Below are positions 44,235 through 53,209 of a stretch of 64,000 nucleotides of DNA, one piece after another. Source of the DNA: Bradyrhizobium guangxiense (GTDB taxonomy: Bacteria > Pseudomonadota > Alphaproteobacteria > Rhizobiales > Xanthobacteraceae); assembly GCF_004114915.1 (NCBI RefSeq), contig NZ_CP022220.1, positions 868,001-932,000 of the forward strand, given 5' to 3'. Every line of letters begins with the position of its first letter. Position 1 is the first letter of the stretch. Under the pieces are notes generated by a model. That model did not search any database and was not told the DNA's origin. It saw only the letters and a program-made list of their open reading frames with translations. Both the position numbers and the translations under genes were made by a program.

Positions 44235-44834
44235 ATGCCGGAACGCCTCTCGCGTTGCTCGCAAAAGTTTCTCACGTTCCGAGCACCGACCCACGTCACG
44301 GTCACGGCGGCATTCGTCCTCTGCGCCGTCTGCATGGCGACGAGCGTCGCAGCGGATCCGAGCTCCGCAGGCCTCCTCGGGGCGGCATTCTCCGCCGTTG
44401 CCATCGCAATCGCCGTTATAGATGCGCGACTCTTCGTAATACCAGACGAACTGACCATCCTGGCGCTTGTACTCGGATTGGCAAACGTGTTCGTGCAACC
44501 TCCAGACTGGATGGTGCCGACGCTCGCGACGGCAGCATCGCGCGGAGCGGCATTAGCCGCGATGTTCTGGCTATTGCGCATCGCCTACAGGTCCGTCCGT
44601 CTGCGCGACGGCATCGGGTTGGGGGACGTCAAACTCGCCGGCGTTGCTGGAGTCTGGCTCGATTGGAATCTGATTCCAATCGCAATCGAGGTCGCGGCCG
44701 GATCAGCTTTAATCGCCTGCGGAATTGCGGCGCTTCTCCGTCGCGACAGCATCCAAGCCATCACCCGGCTGCCGTTCGGTCTGTTCTTCGCGCCAGCCAT
44801 TTGGGTCACATGGCTGATATGGAAGGTCTGGTGA
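44235..44834 (+). CDS. gspO: Short prepilin peptidase (A24 family), no methylase domain
   Basis: 200 residues from the ATG at 44235 with GAGGA upstream; the frame opens earlier but overlaps gspD only as a shadow. Aspartyl protease motifs are present: IDARLFVIPDELT with the first catalytic Asp, and IGLGDVKLAGVAGVWL with the GxGD motif. About six membrane spans. The N-terminal methyltransferase domain with paired CxxC motifs, present in PilD/GspO (about 270-290 residues), is absent. It should cleave the leaders of GspG-K, while methylation of the new N-terminus would need another enzyme or not occur. It starts 16 bases after gspD. Confidence 0.88.
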   Translation: MPERLSRCSQKFLTFRAPTHVTVTAAFVLCAVCMATSVAADPSSAGLLGAAFSAVAIAIAVIDARLFVIPDELTILALVLGLANVFVQPPDWMVPTLATAASRGAALAAMFWLLRIAYRSVRLRDGIGLGDVKLAGVAGVWLDWNLIPIAIEVAAGSALIACGIAALLRRDSIQAITRLPFGLFFAPAIWVTWLIWKVW

Positions 44835-44879
44835 GGTTCGAATGATCGTTGCAGATTGCAAATCGACTCGGGAACATCT

Positions 44880-45365
44880 ATGAAGAATGCACGCCCCCTG
44901 ATCGGAACTTTGTTCCTCACACTGTGGACTATCGGCAACGTGTTCGGCGCCGAACTCTCCGAAAACGGGCGCTCATTCGCGCGGCGACATGTTTCGGCGG
45001 CGGGCGGTGCGATTGAAGCATGCCGGTCCGCTCGAGCCGCAGCTGTCTTGGGCTTCAGGCACGAACATGGCTTCAATGTCCCGCAGTCCTACGAGATAGC
45101 CGCGGCGTATTACCACACGGCAGCCGCATGCGGTGATCCGACAGGCCAATATTTGTTCGGCCTCTCCTACGATAAGGGGCATGGCGTTGCGCAGGATGGC
45201 GTTCTTGCGTACATGTGGCTGAATTTGGCTGCCGCCCACGCTCCTCAGCTACGGCGCCCGTATTACCTTCGAACAAGAGACGCGGTAGCCAATAATCTCA
45301 CGCCTGCACAACTCAGCCAAGCTCAATGGCTAGCCATTCAATGGCGGCCCGGAACGGCACCTTAA
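44880..45365 (+). CDS. Exported Sel1-like repeat protein
   Basis: 161 residues from the ATG at 44880. Signal sequence LIGTLFLTLWTIGNVFGA/E. The mature part has Sel1-like alpha-helical repeats: AVLGFRHEHGFNVPQSYEIAAAYYHTAAACGDPTGQYLFGLSYDKGHGVAQDGVLAYMWLNLAAAH. Such repeats mediate protein contacts. It follows the prepilin peptidase by 45 bases and is probably the last gene of the T2SS locus, perhaps an accessory factor. Role unknown. Confidence 0.75.
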   Translation: MKNARPLIGTLFLTLWTIGNVFGAELSENGRSFARRHVSAAGGAIEACRSARAAAVLGFRHEHGFNVPQSYEIAAAYYHTAAACGDPTGQYLFGLSYDKGHGVAQDGVLAYMWLNLAAAHAPQLRRPYYLRTRDAVANNLTPAQLSQAQWLAIQWRPGTAP

Positions 45366-46097
45366 TCCCACTTTTCGAGGTTCCGACCAGGCCTTCTTCG
45401 ATCATGTGCGAATGGTGCTAGCCGTCGCTTTTCGCGGCGCAGCTAGGATGCATCTGTAGACTCTCGGTTCGGCGGCGTGGCGGTCGACGTCGGTTCTGAT
45501 CTGCTCGGGTTCGGCGCACGAGCCACCGGTCTTGCGCGCCTTCTGCTCAATTCCTTCGCTCGGAATAGCGAAATTCACAGCGAGCAGATCATTGCCGTGC
45601 CTTCTTAAGTTACGCCTTGCTTGCGTATTCACGTGGAGCCAGCCCGGCAATTTGGCTATAAAATGCGGAAAGTCAGTCCCATGGGCGGGTGACAAGGTCT
45701 GCCGGAGTTGCCGCCCCGGCGCCGAGCGGTTTTGGCGGTCCCAATCCGTCCAACATGATTGCATCGCCTTCCGGCGGCACCAACCTACTCCGCATGCGCC
45801 GGCTCGGGCTGTCCTGTGTTCGTGCTGAATTCGTTACTGGGCGTCGTTGCCGAGTAAGAACTCTGCGGCGTAGCACTATATATATCGCGTCAGGGCCCAG
45901 AGTTGTGTTACCGCACACAGTTCGAGGGGATGACGGAGCGTGCGCGGTAAGACCCTCACGATCCATATTCGGCCGCAGCCAGTCCAAGAAGGATAGCCAG
46001 CACGAAACTTCTTGGGCATCGTTTGAACGCGGCTGCTGGAAGTCGCCTGAGTTGCCGATGCGAAGCGCGGGCCCCCGAGCCCTAGAGACCGATCCGG
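45366..46097. other. 732-base stretch without a recognised gene
   Basis: Short open frames occur on both strands (for example 45402-45764 minus and 45689-46153 plus) but none has a plausible ribosome site or family resemblance. It separates the T2SS locus from the convergent TRAP receptor gene. No RNA gene or repeat was recognised. Confidence 0.4.
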
Positions 46098-47183
46098 TCA
46101 CGTCTTGTACAAGCTATACAGATTGGATTCGAAGCTCGCTTCTGCGACCCTGAACCAGGTCACGATGTCCTCACGAAACTTCAGCCATTCGCTGTAGATC
46201 TTGCGAAACTCGGCATTCTTCTCCGTCTCTTCGGCGTAGAGCGAGAATGCCGCGCGATAGCCGCCCTCCATGATCTCGCGCGAGAATGGCCTGAGCTCGG
46301 TGCCGTTTGCGATCAGCCGACGCAGCGGCGCCATGTTGCTGGCGTCGTAATGCGACAGCATGTCCCAGGAGGCCTCCGCGGCGGCCACCTCGAATGCCCG
46401 CTGATAATGAGCAGGCAAGGCCGACCAAGCCTTCGCTCCTACATAGAAGGCCAACTGCCCCGTGCAATCCCACCAGCCCGGGTAATAGTAATATTTTGCG
46501 ACTTTGTTGAAGCCCAGCTTCTCGTCATCGTAGGGGCCGACCCATTCGACCGCGTCAATCGTGCCTCTTTCTAGTGCAGCATAGGTGTCGCCGCCGGCAA
46601 TGTTCTGAGGAACGACGCCGAGGCGTGCGACCACGTCGCCCGCAATGCCGGGGATGCGCATCTTGAGGCCCTTCAGATCATTGAGCGTATTGACCTCGCG
46701 GCGAAACCAACCGCCCATCTGCACGCCCGTGCTGCCGCCGGGAAAGTTCACGACGCCGTAGGACTTGAAGAACTCCCTGAACAGTTCGAGCCCGCCGCCG
46801 CGATACATCCACGACAGATGCTGGCGTGGCGTCATTCCGAACGGCAGCCCGGTGTCGATCGCAAACGCCTTGTTCTTGCCGCTGTAGTAGATCGATGCCG
46901 TGTGTCCTATCTCGACCGTTTCGCTCTGCACGGCATCGAGTACCTGCAGGCCTGGCACGATTTCCCCGGGGCCGAACACCTGAATCTGGAAGCCGCCATC
47001 CGTCATCTCCTCGACGTGCTTGGCAAGGCGAACGGCGATACCGTGAATGGTGTCGAGGTTCTTGGGATAGCTGGACGCCAGGCGCCAGCGGATCGTGGCC
47101 TTTTGCGCTCGGACGACAGAGGGGGCGGTCAGCGGCAACAGGCCGACCGCGGCAACTCCAACAATAGCTCGACGGGTCTTCAT
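46098..47183 (-). CDS. TRAP transporter periplasmic receptor (DctP family)
   Basis: 361 residues from the ATG at 47183, with AGGGTGG seven bases upstream. The leader MKTRRAIVGVAAVGLLPLTA ends at VVRA/Q and may use Tat or Sec. Typical DctP/TakP features follow: ATIRWRLASSYPKNLDTIHG, LAKHVEEMTDGGFQIQVFGPGEIVPGLQVLDAV, LKGLKMRIPGIAGDVVARLG and ERGTIDAVEWVGPYDDEKLGF. The last pattern with EWVGPYDD is seen in the TakP subgroup for 2-oxoacids. No TRAP membrane subunits (DctQ/DctM) are encoded nearby. It lies 88 bases downstream of the ThDP enzyme gene. Confidence 0.9.
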   Translation of the reverse strand: MKTRRAIVGVAAVGLLPLTAPSVVRAQKATIRWRLASSYPKNLDTIHGIAVRLAKHVEEMTDGGFQIQVFGPGEIVPGLQVLDAVQSETVEIGHTASIYYSGKNKAFAIDTGLPFGMTPRQHLSWMYRGGGLELFREFFKSYGVVNFPGGSTGVQMGGWFRREVNTLNDLKGLKMRIPGIAGDVVARLGVVPQNIAGGDTYAALERGTIDAVEWVGPYDDEKLGFNKVAKYYYYPGWWDCTGQLAFYVGAKAWSALPAHYQRAFEVAAAEASWDMLSHYDASNMAPLRRLIANGTELRPFSREIMEGGYRAAFSLYAEETEKNAEFRKIYSEWLKFREDIVTWFRVAEASFESNLYSLYKT

Positions 47184-47271
47184 GGTTCCACCCTGGTTCT
47201 TTATGATTGTTGATTGTCGTAGGTTGGATCGCTGACGGCGTGCCCGCTCCTCCGGCGCGCCGTCCGCCAAT

Positions 47272-48948
47272 CTAGAGCTTCCGTTCCATCACGGCATCGA
47301 AATTGGTGACGGGCGGAAAGGCTTCCTTGTCGATGACGACGTCGATCACGAACGGATTGGATGCCTTCATTGCGACCGCCATGGCTGCCACAAATTCCTC
47401 GCGATTGGTGGCGCGTGCGCCCCTTGCACCCAGCGCGATTCCGGCCGCGGCGAAGTCGACGCGCCCGAAATCGTTCGCTTCCGCAACCACATTTCCCTTC
47501 CAGCGATATTTCTCGTGATATTCGAAGGCGAGCGCGCTGTTGTTCATGACGATGATCACGACCGGCAGCCTGTAGCGAACCGCCGTCTCGACATCAGCCA
47601 GGTGATAGCCGGCGCCGCCGTCGCCGGTAATGCATACCACCTTCTCCGATCGCGCGATCTGGACGCCGAGCGAGGCGGGGAGCGCCCAGCCGAGCGATCC
47701 GACTGCGCGGAAGAAGGCGTCGTAACGCAGCGTCGGGAACAGCACGCCGGTCCAGGCAGCCATGTAACCTGTGTCTGCGACCAGCGTGATCTCGCTGCCA
47801 TAGCGGGAGAGCTCGTCGAGCACCGAAAGCGGGGAGAGGGCCGTGTTGCCACCTGACGCAGCGAGTTGTTCGCGGTGATTAGCTGTCCATTTATCAGTAT
47901 CGCGGCGGCAGCGGTCCAGCCAGGCGGACGATGTCCGCAAATTCTGCTGTTTAACGAGGTCAAGTAGGTCGGTGAGGAAGATCTTGATGTCGGCGCGGAC
48001 ACCGAGGCGTGGCGCGTAGGTGTTAATGAGGGAAGCCGGATCATGGTCGATCTGGATCACGGTCGCCTTGCGGCTCGGCAAAGTGTAGCCGTTGGTTGCC
48101 AGTCCGCCCAATCGGGTCCCGAGAGCGAGGGCGCAATCGGCCTCTGCCACGAGCTTGTTGGCGCTCACCGAGGAATAGCGTCCGACGATGCCGCAGAAAT
48201 TCGGGTGTGACGTCAGAATGGCCGGCTTGCCGCCAGCCGTGGCGACGATCGGGATGCCCGCAAGGTCCGACAGCAGTGCCAGTTCGGCCCACGCGCCGGC
48301 AAGCCGCACGCCCTCGCCGACAAACAGAACCGGGCGCTCCGCGCGCTTGAGGAGGTCGAGCGCCGTAGCAACCTCGGTGCCGAGCGCACGCACCTTGCTG
48401 GCGGCATTTGAGTAGGAACGTTCTAGCCGGTTCGCGGTTTGCGGGTCCCCGGGCAGCGCGAAGAAATTCTTCGGCACGTCGAGATGGGTGGGTCCGCATG
48501 TCGGTGTCGCCGCGATGTGAAGCGCCTGCGAGACGAGACTCCCAGTCATCTCAGGAGCGGCGACGGCACCGTTCCACTTCGTGACGGGCTGGAAAATGAC
48601 ATGTTGGTCGAGGTCCTGATACTCGTTCATGTGCAGGGCTTGCGTCGCGGTCGCTCCTGTCAGCGCGAATACCGGCGATTGGGCCCAGACGGCATCTGCC
48701 AGTGCGGCCGCGACGTTGGCGGCGCCGGGCCCGGCCTGCCCATAGGCCGGCGCGACGCGGCCGCTGGCGCGGGCATAACCGTCCGCCATGTAGACCGCGC
48801 TGGCCTCGCTGCGTGCGACCACCATTCGAATTCCGGCATCGCGAAGCGCGATCCACAACGGCTGGTCGCCGCCGGTGAGGAGGAAGAAGTTCTCGACACC
48901 GGCATGCTTTAGCGCAGCGGTGATGTCGGTGGCCACGTTGTTTGTCAT
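47272..48948 (-). CDS. ThDP-dependent enzyme, acetolactate synthase/2-oxoacid decarboxylase type
   Basis: 558 residues from the ATG at 48948, with GGGAGG nine bases upstream. Three-domain ThDP enzyme: the PYR domain has the activating Glu in ARSEASAVYMADGYARASG and GQAGPGAANVAAALADA. The central domain has PVLFVGEGVRLAGAW and ALGTRLGGLATNGY. The PP domain has GDGGAGYHLADVETAVRYRLPVVIIVMNN, the Mg-ThDP motif. It is not clearly IlvB, as no IlvN-like small subunit follows and the operon is catabolic. The adjacent aldehyde dehydrogenase suggests a decarboxylase whose aldehyde product is then oxidised. Confidence 0.87.
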   Translation of the reverse strand: MTNNVATDITAALKHAGVENFFLLTGGDQPLWIALRDAGIRMVVARSEASAVYMADGYARASGRVAPAYGQAGPGAANVAAALADAVWAQSPVFALTGATATQALHMNEYQDLDQHVIFQPVTKWNGAVAAPEMTGSLVSQALHIAATPTCGPTHLDVPKNFFALPGDPQTANRLERSYSNAASKVRALGTEVATALDLLKRAERPVLFVGEGVRLAGAWAELALLSDLAGIPIVATAGGKPAILTSHPNFCGIVGRYSSVSANKLVAEADCALALGTRLGGLATNGYTLPSRKATVIQIDHDPASLINTYAPRLGVRADIKIFLTDLLDLVKQQNLRTSSAWLDRCRRDTDKWTANHREQLAASGGNTALSPLSVLDELSRYGSEITLVADTGYMAAWTGVLFPTLRYDAFFRAVGSLGWALPASLGVQIARSEKVVCITGDGGAGYHLADVETAVRYRLPVVIIVMNNSALAFEYHEKYRWKGNVVAEANDFGRVDFAAAGIALGARGARATNREEFVAAMAVAMKASNPFVIDVVIDKEAFPPVTNFDAVMERKL

Positions 48949-48993
48949 TCTAGTCCTCCCCGCGCGGGTTCGTCGACCTGCAACGTCAATAAA

Positions 48994-49098
48994 GTATGTC
49001 ATACCGTATTATTGCAAAAGATATTTTGTCAAACCTCCCTCAGGGCGCGTAGTAAGCAATAGCTTGACCTCACTAAAAGCCAATAATACGATATTATG
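48994..49098. promoter_or_regulatory. Divergent control region with paired palindromic sites
   Basis: GTATGTCATAC (48994-49004) is a perfect inverted repeat around one base. CGTATTATTG (49005-49014) recurs in opposite orientation as CAATAATACG (49081-49090), inside AATAATACGATATTATG. The sites flank the start regions of the divergent ThDP and aldehyde dehydrogenase genes and resemble the GTATCATAC repeat upstream of the GntR gene at 54004, so they are likely its operators. Confidence 0.5.
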
Positions 49099-49131
49099 AT
49101 TCCAGATATTTATGCTGCAGGGAGGCGTTCC

Positions 49132-50607
49132 GTGAAGAAGTACCAGATGTATATCGGTGGAAAGTGGGAGGATCCGGCCTCGGGCGAGTGGTTCGAGACC
49201 ATGAATCCCTACACCGCCGAGCCATGGGCGTTGATCCCGCGCGGCAATGCCGAGGATGCCGCGCGCGCAGTCCAGGCGGCGCATCGGGCGATGAATGTGG
49301 GGCCGTGGCCCAAGCTGAATGCAACGCAGCGCGGCGCGCTGATGCGCAAGCTGGGGGACCTGATCGCGGCGAATGCAGAGCGGCTCGCCGAGATCGAAGT
49401 GAGGGACAACGGCAAGCTGATCAGCGAGATGCGAGGGCAGCTCAATTACATTCCGCAATGGTACTATTACTTCGGCGGCCTCGCGGACAAGATTCAGGGC
49501 TCGGTCATCCCGATCGACAAGCCCAACATGTTCACCTACACCAAGCACGAGCCGGTCGGCGTCGTCGTCGGTATCATCCCCTGGAATTCGCCGTTGATGC
49601 TGGTCGCCTGGAAGCTTGCGCCGGCGCTGGCGGCCGGAAATACCGTGGTGCTCAAGCCCTCGGAATTCACCTCCGCATCGCTCCTCGAGATGATGGCGCT
49701 GGTGGAGGAGGCGGGCTCCCCCCCTGGGGTCATCAACGTGGTTACCGGCTTTGGCAATGAGGTCGGGCCGGCGCTGGTCGAGCATCCTCAGGTCGCCAAG
49801 GTCGCGTTCACCGGCTCCGATGCCACCGGCCAGAAGATCTACAAGGGCGCTGCGCGCGGCCTGAAACGCGTCAGCCTGGAGCTGGGCGGCAAGTCGCCCA
49901 ATATCGTGTTCGACGACGCCAATCTCGACAATGCGGTCAACGGCGCCATTGCCGGAATCTTCGCGGCCGTCGGGCAGGCGTGCATCGCCGGTTCGCGAAT
50001 GCTGGTACAGGAATCTGTCCACGACGCCTTCGTCGAAAAGCTCCTGAAGGCGGCGGCCACGATCAAGATGGGCGATCCAATGCAGAACGAAACACAGGTC
50101 GGGCCGGTCGCCAACCGGCCGCAGTTCGACAAGGTCCTCGCCTATATGGAGATCGGCAAGAAGGATGGCGCGCATCTGGCACTCGGAGGCGATCGTGCCC
50201 ATCGGCCGGAATGCGGCAAGGGTCTCTTCGTCGAGCCCACGGTCTTCACCGGCGTCAAGAACAGCATGAGGATCGCGCAGGAGGAGGTGTTCGGCCCGAT
50301 CCTGTCCGTGATCCCATTTCGCGATGAGGAGGAAGCCGTCGAGATCGGCAACGACATCCTCTTTGGTCTGGCCGCAGGCGTCTGGACGCAGAACATGAAG
50401 CGCGCCCATGTCATGGCTGACCGGCTAAAGGCCGGCATGGTCTGGGTCAATACCTACCGCACGGTGAGCTACATGGCCCCGTTCGGCGGTTACAAGCGCA
50501 GCGGTCTCGGTCGCGAAAACGGCATCGAGGCCATCAACGAATACATGCAGACCAAGACCGTCTGGATGAGCAGCGGCGACGAGCCCTATCCGTTCGTGCT
50601 GCGATAA
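49132..50607 (+). CDS. NAD(P)-dependent aldehyde dehydrogenase
   Basis: 491 residues from the GTG at 49132, with GGGAGG six bases upstream; the ATG at 49096 lies inside the control region. Standard ALDH motifs: PWNSPLMLVAWKLAPALAAGN, FTGSDATGQKIY, the catalytic Glu in LELGGKSPNIVFDDA, the catalytic Cys in GQACIAGSRMLVQ, and EEVFGPILSVIPF then PFGGYKRSGLGRENG at the C-terminus. It oxidises an aldehyde to the acid in the cytoplasm. Divergent from the ThDP enzyme with shared operator-like sites, so the two probably act in sequence. Confidence 0.95.
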   Translation: MKKYQMYIGGKWEDPASGEWFETMNPYTAEPWALIPRGNAEDAARAVQAAHRAMNVGPWPKLNATQRGALMRKLGDLIAANAERLAEIEVRDNGKLISEMRGQLNYIPQWYYYFGGLADKIQGSVIPIDKPNMFTYTKHEPVGVVVGIIPWNSPLMLVAWKLAPALAAGNTVVLKPSEFTSASLLEMMALVEEAGSPPGVINVVTGFGNEVGPALVEHPQVAKVAFTGSDATGQKIYKGAARGLKRVSLELGGKSPNIVFDDANLDNAVNGAIAGIFAAVGQACIAGSRMLVQESVHDAFVEKLLKAAATIKMGDPMQNETQVGPVANRPQFDKVLAYMEIGKKDGAHLALGGDRAHRPECGKGLFVEPTVFTGVKNSMRIAQEEVFGPILSVIPFRDEEEAVEIGNDILFGLAAGVWTQNMKRAHVMADRLKAGMVWVNTYRTVSYMAPFGGYKRSGLGRENGIEAINEYMQTKTVWMSSGDEPYPFVLR

Positions 50608-50667
50608 ATCGCTGAGTTAGGTGATCCAGGGCGCATCGTCTCGGGATCAATTGCTAATTGCTCGTAA

Positions 50668-50679
50668 TATAGTACTATA
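50668..50679. promoter_or_regulatory. Perfect 12-bp palindrome before the amidohydrolase gene
   Basis: TATAGTACTATA is self-complementary and lies 60 bases before the amidohydrolase start, in an AT-rich pocket. It resembles the other GTAT/ATAC-type sites of this region and could be a regulator-binding site. Confidence 0.4.
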
Positions 50680-50738
50680 AGATTTAATGGCCCCTGGGAC
50701 CAACCCGTGGGGAACGAGGAAACAGGGAGGAGCGCCGC

Positions 50739-52109
50739 ATGAGAGCCGCATCGGTCGTCATCTTGGCCATCGCGGGCCTGTGTCTATCGGGCATGCCGGG
50801 ACAGGCGCAAACAAAGTCAGTCGTCCTGAAGGGAGCCACTCTGATCGACGGAGCGGGTGGAAAGCCGCTTCCCGATTCCGTCTTGGTCATTCGCGACGGA
50901 CGCATCGCGGCCGTTGGGTCCGTAACGGCGGTGCCGGTGCCATCCGATGCCGATGTCGTTGACCTCAAGGGCAAGTCCATCATCCCCGGCATGATCTCGG
51001 ATCATTCCCATGTGGGTATCGTCAGGGGCCTCAAGGCGAGTCCGGACAACTATAATCGCGACTACATCTTGTCCCAACTTCGACAGTGGGAGGCCTATGG
51101 CGTCACCACGATCACGTCGCTGGGCCTGAACGCACCTGAATTCTACGATCTGCGAGCGGATCTACATGCCGGCAAGGCGCCAGGGGCCGACATCTTTGGC
51201 GCCGACCGCGGCATTGGGGTTGCGATGGGAGCACCGCCCGTGGCGATCGTTCCCGTCGGCCCGAACCAGATCTATCGCCCGGATACGCCCGACGCAGCGC
51301 GCGAAGCGGTGAGGGAGATGGCGGGACGCAAGACCGACCTGATCAAGATCTGGCTTGACGACTTCGGCAAGCTGCTGCCAGTCAAAGTGAAGCCGGAGGT
51401 CTATACCGCCGCCGTCGACGAGGCCCACAAGAACGCGCTTCGGGTCGCCTTCCACATCAACGACCTCGAAGATGCTCAGGCCGCCCTGAAGGCCGGCGCT
51501 GACATTCTGGCGCACGGCATCCGTGACAAAGAGATCGATCCGCCGACGATCGAATTGATGAAGAAGAATGCCGCCTGGTACGTTCCCACCTTGGCGCTCG
51601 ACGATTCAAATTTCATTTTTGCCGACAAGCCGCAGGTCTCGGCGGATCCGTTCGTGAACCGGGCACTGGATCCCGCCGTGAAGACGCAATTGGAGGATCC
51701 GGCTTGGCAGCAGAAGGTCCATGACGCACCAGCTTCCGAGCGCGCCCGCAAGGCGCTGGCGATGAACCAGAAGAACCTGATGACGCTTTACAAGGCAGGT
51801 ATCGGCATCGGGTTCGGATCCGATTCCGGCGTGGGCCTGCGTTTCCCCGGCATTGCCGAACATCGTGAGCTCGATCTCATGGTTGAAGCCGGCCTCACGC
51901 CGATGCAGGCGCTGACCATCGCGACCAGCGGCGCGGCGAAGCTGCTCAAGCTGGATGACCGCGGTGTCCTGCTAGCTGGCAAGCTCGCCGATCTCGTCGT
52001 GCTCGACGCCGATCCATCGGCCGACATAGCCAACGTCCACAAGATCTCGGCGGTCTGGCACCGCGGAAAACCTGTTGCAGGGCCGATCGCAACGTTTGCG
52101 CAGCGATAA
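50739..52109 (+). CDS. Exported amidohydrolase family protein (imidazolonepropionase-like)
   Basis: 456 residues. Sec signal MRAASVVILAIAGLCLSGM then PGQAQ/T. The amidohydrolase frame is present: GATLIDGAGGKPLPDSVLVIRDGRIAAVG, the metal motif region GMISDHSHVG with paired His, a Lys in LIKIWLDDFG that may be the bridging residue, His in VAFHINDLEDAQAALKAGADILAHGI, and Asp in GFGSDSGVGL. It ends in GVLLAGKLADLVVLDADPS. Enzymes of this group cleave cyclic amides or dipeptides. It lies after the aldehyde dehydrogenase and before a Bug receptor on the same strand, so it may process the imported compound in the periplasm. Confidence 0.85.
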   Translation: MRAASVVILAIAGLCLSGMPGQAQTKSVVLKGATLIDGAGGKPLPDSVLVIRDGRIAAVGSVTAVPVPSDADVVDLKGKSIIPGMISDHSHVGIVRGLKASPDNYNRDYILSQLRQWEAYGVTTITSLGLNAPEFYDLRADLHAGKAPGADIFGADRGIGVAMGAPPVAIVPVGPNQIYRPDTPDAAREAVREMAGRKTDLIKIWLDDFGKLLPVKVKPEVYTAAVDEAHKNALRVAFHINDLEDAQAALKAGADILAHGIRDKEIDPPTIELMKKNAAWYVPTLALDDSNFIFADKPQVSADPFVNRALDPAVKTQLEDPAWQQKVHDAPASERARKALAMNQKNLMTLYKAGIGIGFGSDSGVGLRFPGIAEHRELDLMVEAGLTPMQALTIATSGAAKLLKLDDRGVLLAGKLADLVVLDADPSADIANVHKISAVWHRGKPVAGPIATFAQR

Positions 52110-52210
52110 GGAGAATGGGCGGGGCCGGCGACGCTTGCATGCCGTCCTGGGCCCCCCCCCGAACTGTTGGTCCGAAGTCTTGTTCTCGATCATCACCTCG
52201 GGAGAAACAC

Positions 52211-53182
52211 ATGGGACAACTGACACGACGTGCCGTGCTCGCCGGCGCACTCGCCACCCCCTTTGTTGCCAGGGCAGAGGACTGGCCTGCGGGTCAGATG
52301 AAGTTCATCATCCCGTTTCCTGCCGGCGGAACGCTGGACGCTATCGCCCGTCTGGTTCAGCCGGGTTTGCAGCAGAGACTGGGAACGACGATCATCATCG
52401 AAAACCGTCCGGGCGCAGCGGGCAGCATCGGCGCGGCGGCAGTGGCGAAGTCACCGCCAGATGGCCGCACGTGGCTGTTCGTATTCGATACTCACGCGAC
52501 CACCCCGGTGACGCAGCCGAGCCTGCCATATAATTCCGAGACAGATCTGGATCCGGTCATGCTGGTCGGTACGGCGCCGAACATCATTGCCTGTCAGCCG
52601 TCACGCCCTTACCAGACTTTGGCTGAGTTGATCGCTGCGTCGAAAGCCAAGCAGGGCGGCTTCGCATTTGCGTCGGCTGGAACGGCGAGTCTTGGCCATC
52701 TCACGATGCTGCTGCTTGCCAAACGCTCCGGCGCGCAGTGGAGCCACGTTGCCTATAAGGGAGCAGCCCCCGCGGTGAACGACGCGATTGCGGGACATAT
52801 TGACCTGATCATCGCAGCGACCACGGTGCTCAACAGCCAGATCGACGCCAAGTTGCTGCGCCCTCTCGCTCAGACCGGCGCAACACGCCACCCGACCCTT
52901 CCCGACGTACCGACGCTCGCCGAAAGCGGGTTTCCCGATCTCGTCGCGACGCCTTGGTGGGGACTGTATGCGCCCGGGAAGACGCCCAAACAGATCATCG
53001 CGCGTTTCAATACAGAGATGCGCGCGGTTCTGAAGGACGCCAGCGTGACGGGACGGATCAACGCGATGGGGCTGACGGTCGCTGCGAGCGATCCGGACTA
53101 CATGCGCAACTTTTACGCGGAGCAGGCGCATATTTGGGGGCAGGTGGTTCGAGACAACGGTCTCCAGGCCGAGGGTGGATAG
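52211..53182 (+). CDS. Bug/TctC family solute-binding protein
   Basis: 324 residues from the ATG at 52211 (GGGAGA upstream). A short Tat-like leader MGQLTRRAVLAGALATPFVARA/E is followed by the Bug pattern: MKFIIPFPAGGTLDAIARLVQPGLQQRLGTTIIIENRPGAAGSIGAAAVAKSPPDG, DPVMLVGTAPNIIA, VAYKGAAPAVNDAIAGHIDL and PTLAESGFPDLVATPWWGLYAP. These receptors bind carboxylates for tripartite tricarboxylate transporters. No TctA/TctB membrane genes lie nearby, which is common for Bug proteins. It is convergent with the GntR gene. Confidence 0.92.
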   Translation: MGQLTRRAVLAGALATPFVARAEDWPAGQMKFIIPFPAGGTLDAIARLVQPGLQQRLGTTIIIENRPGAAGSIGAAAVAKSPPDGRTWLFVFDTHATTPVTQPSLPYNSETDLDPVMLVGTAPNIIACQPSRPYQTLAELIAASKAKQGGFAFASAGTASLGHLTMLLLAKRSGAQWSHVAYKGAAPAVNDAIAGHIDLIIAATTVLNSQIDAKLLRPLAQTGATRHPTLPDVPTLAESGFPDLVATPWWGLYAPGKTPKQIIARFNTEMRAVLKDASVTGRINAMGLTVAASDPDYMRNFYAEQAHIWGQVVRDNGLQAEGG

Positions 53183-53209
53183 CAGATAGACCATCGCGCG
53201 GACCGGTTT

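Noticed and set aside
45402..45764. 120-codon minus-strand frame
   Set aside because: No ribosome site and no recognisable motif; not supported as a gene.
47272..48948. Assignment of the ThDP enzyme as biosynthetic acetolactate synthase (ilvB)
   Set aside because: No small subunit gene follows and the context is catabolic with an aldehyde dehydrogenase; a specific symbol would be unsafe.
49009..50409. 466-codon open frame on the minus strand
   Set aside because: It is the exact antisense of the aldehyde dehydrogenase, whose motifs and ribosome site are convincing. Long antisense frames are common in high-GC DNA.
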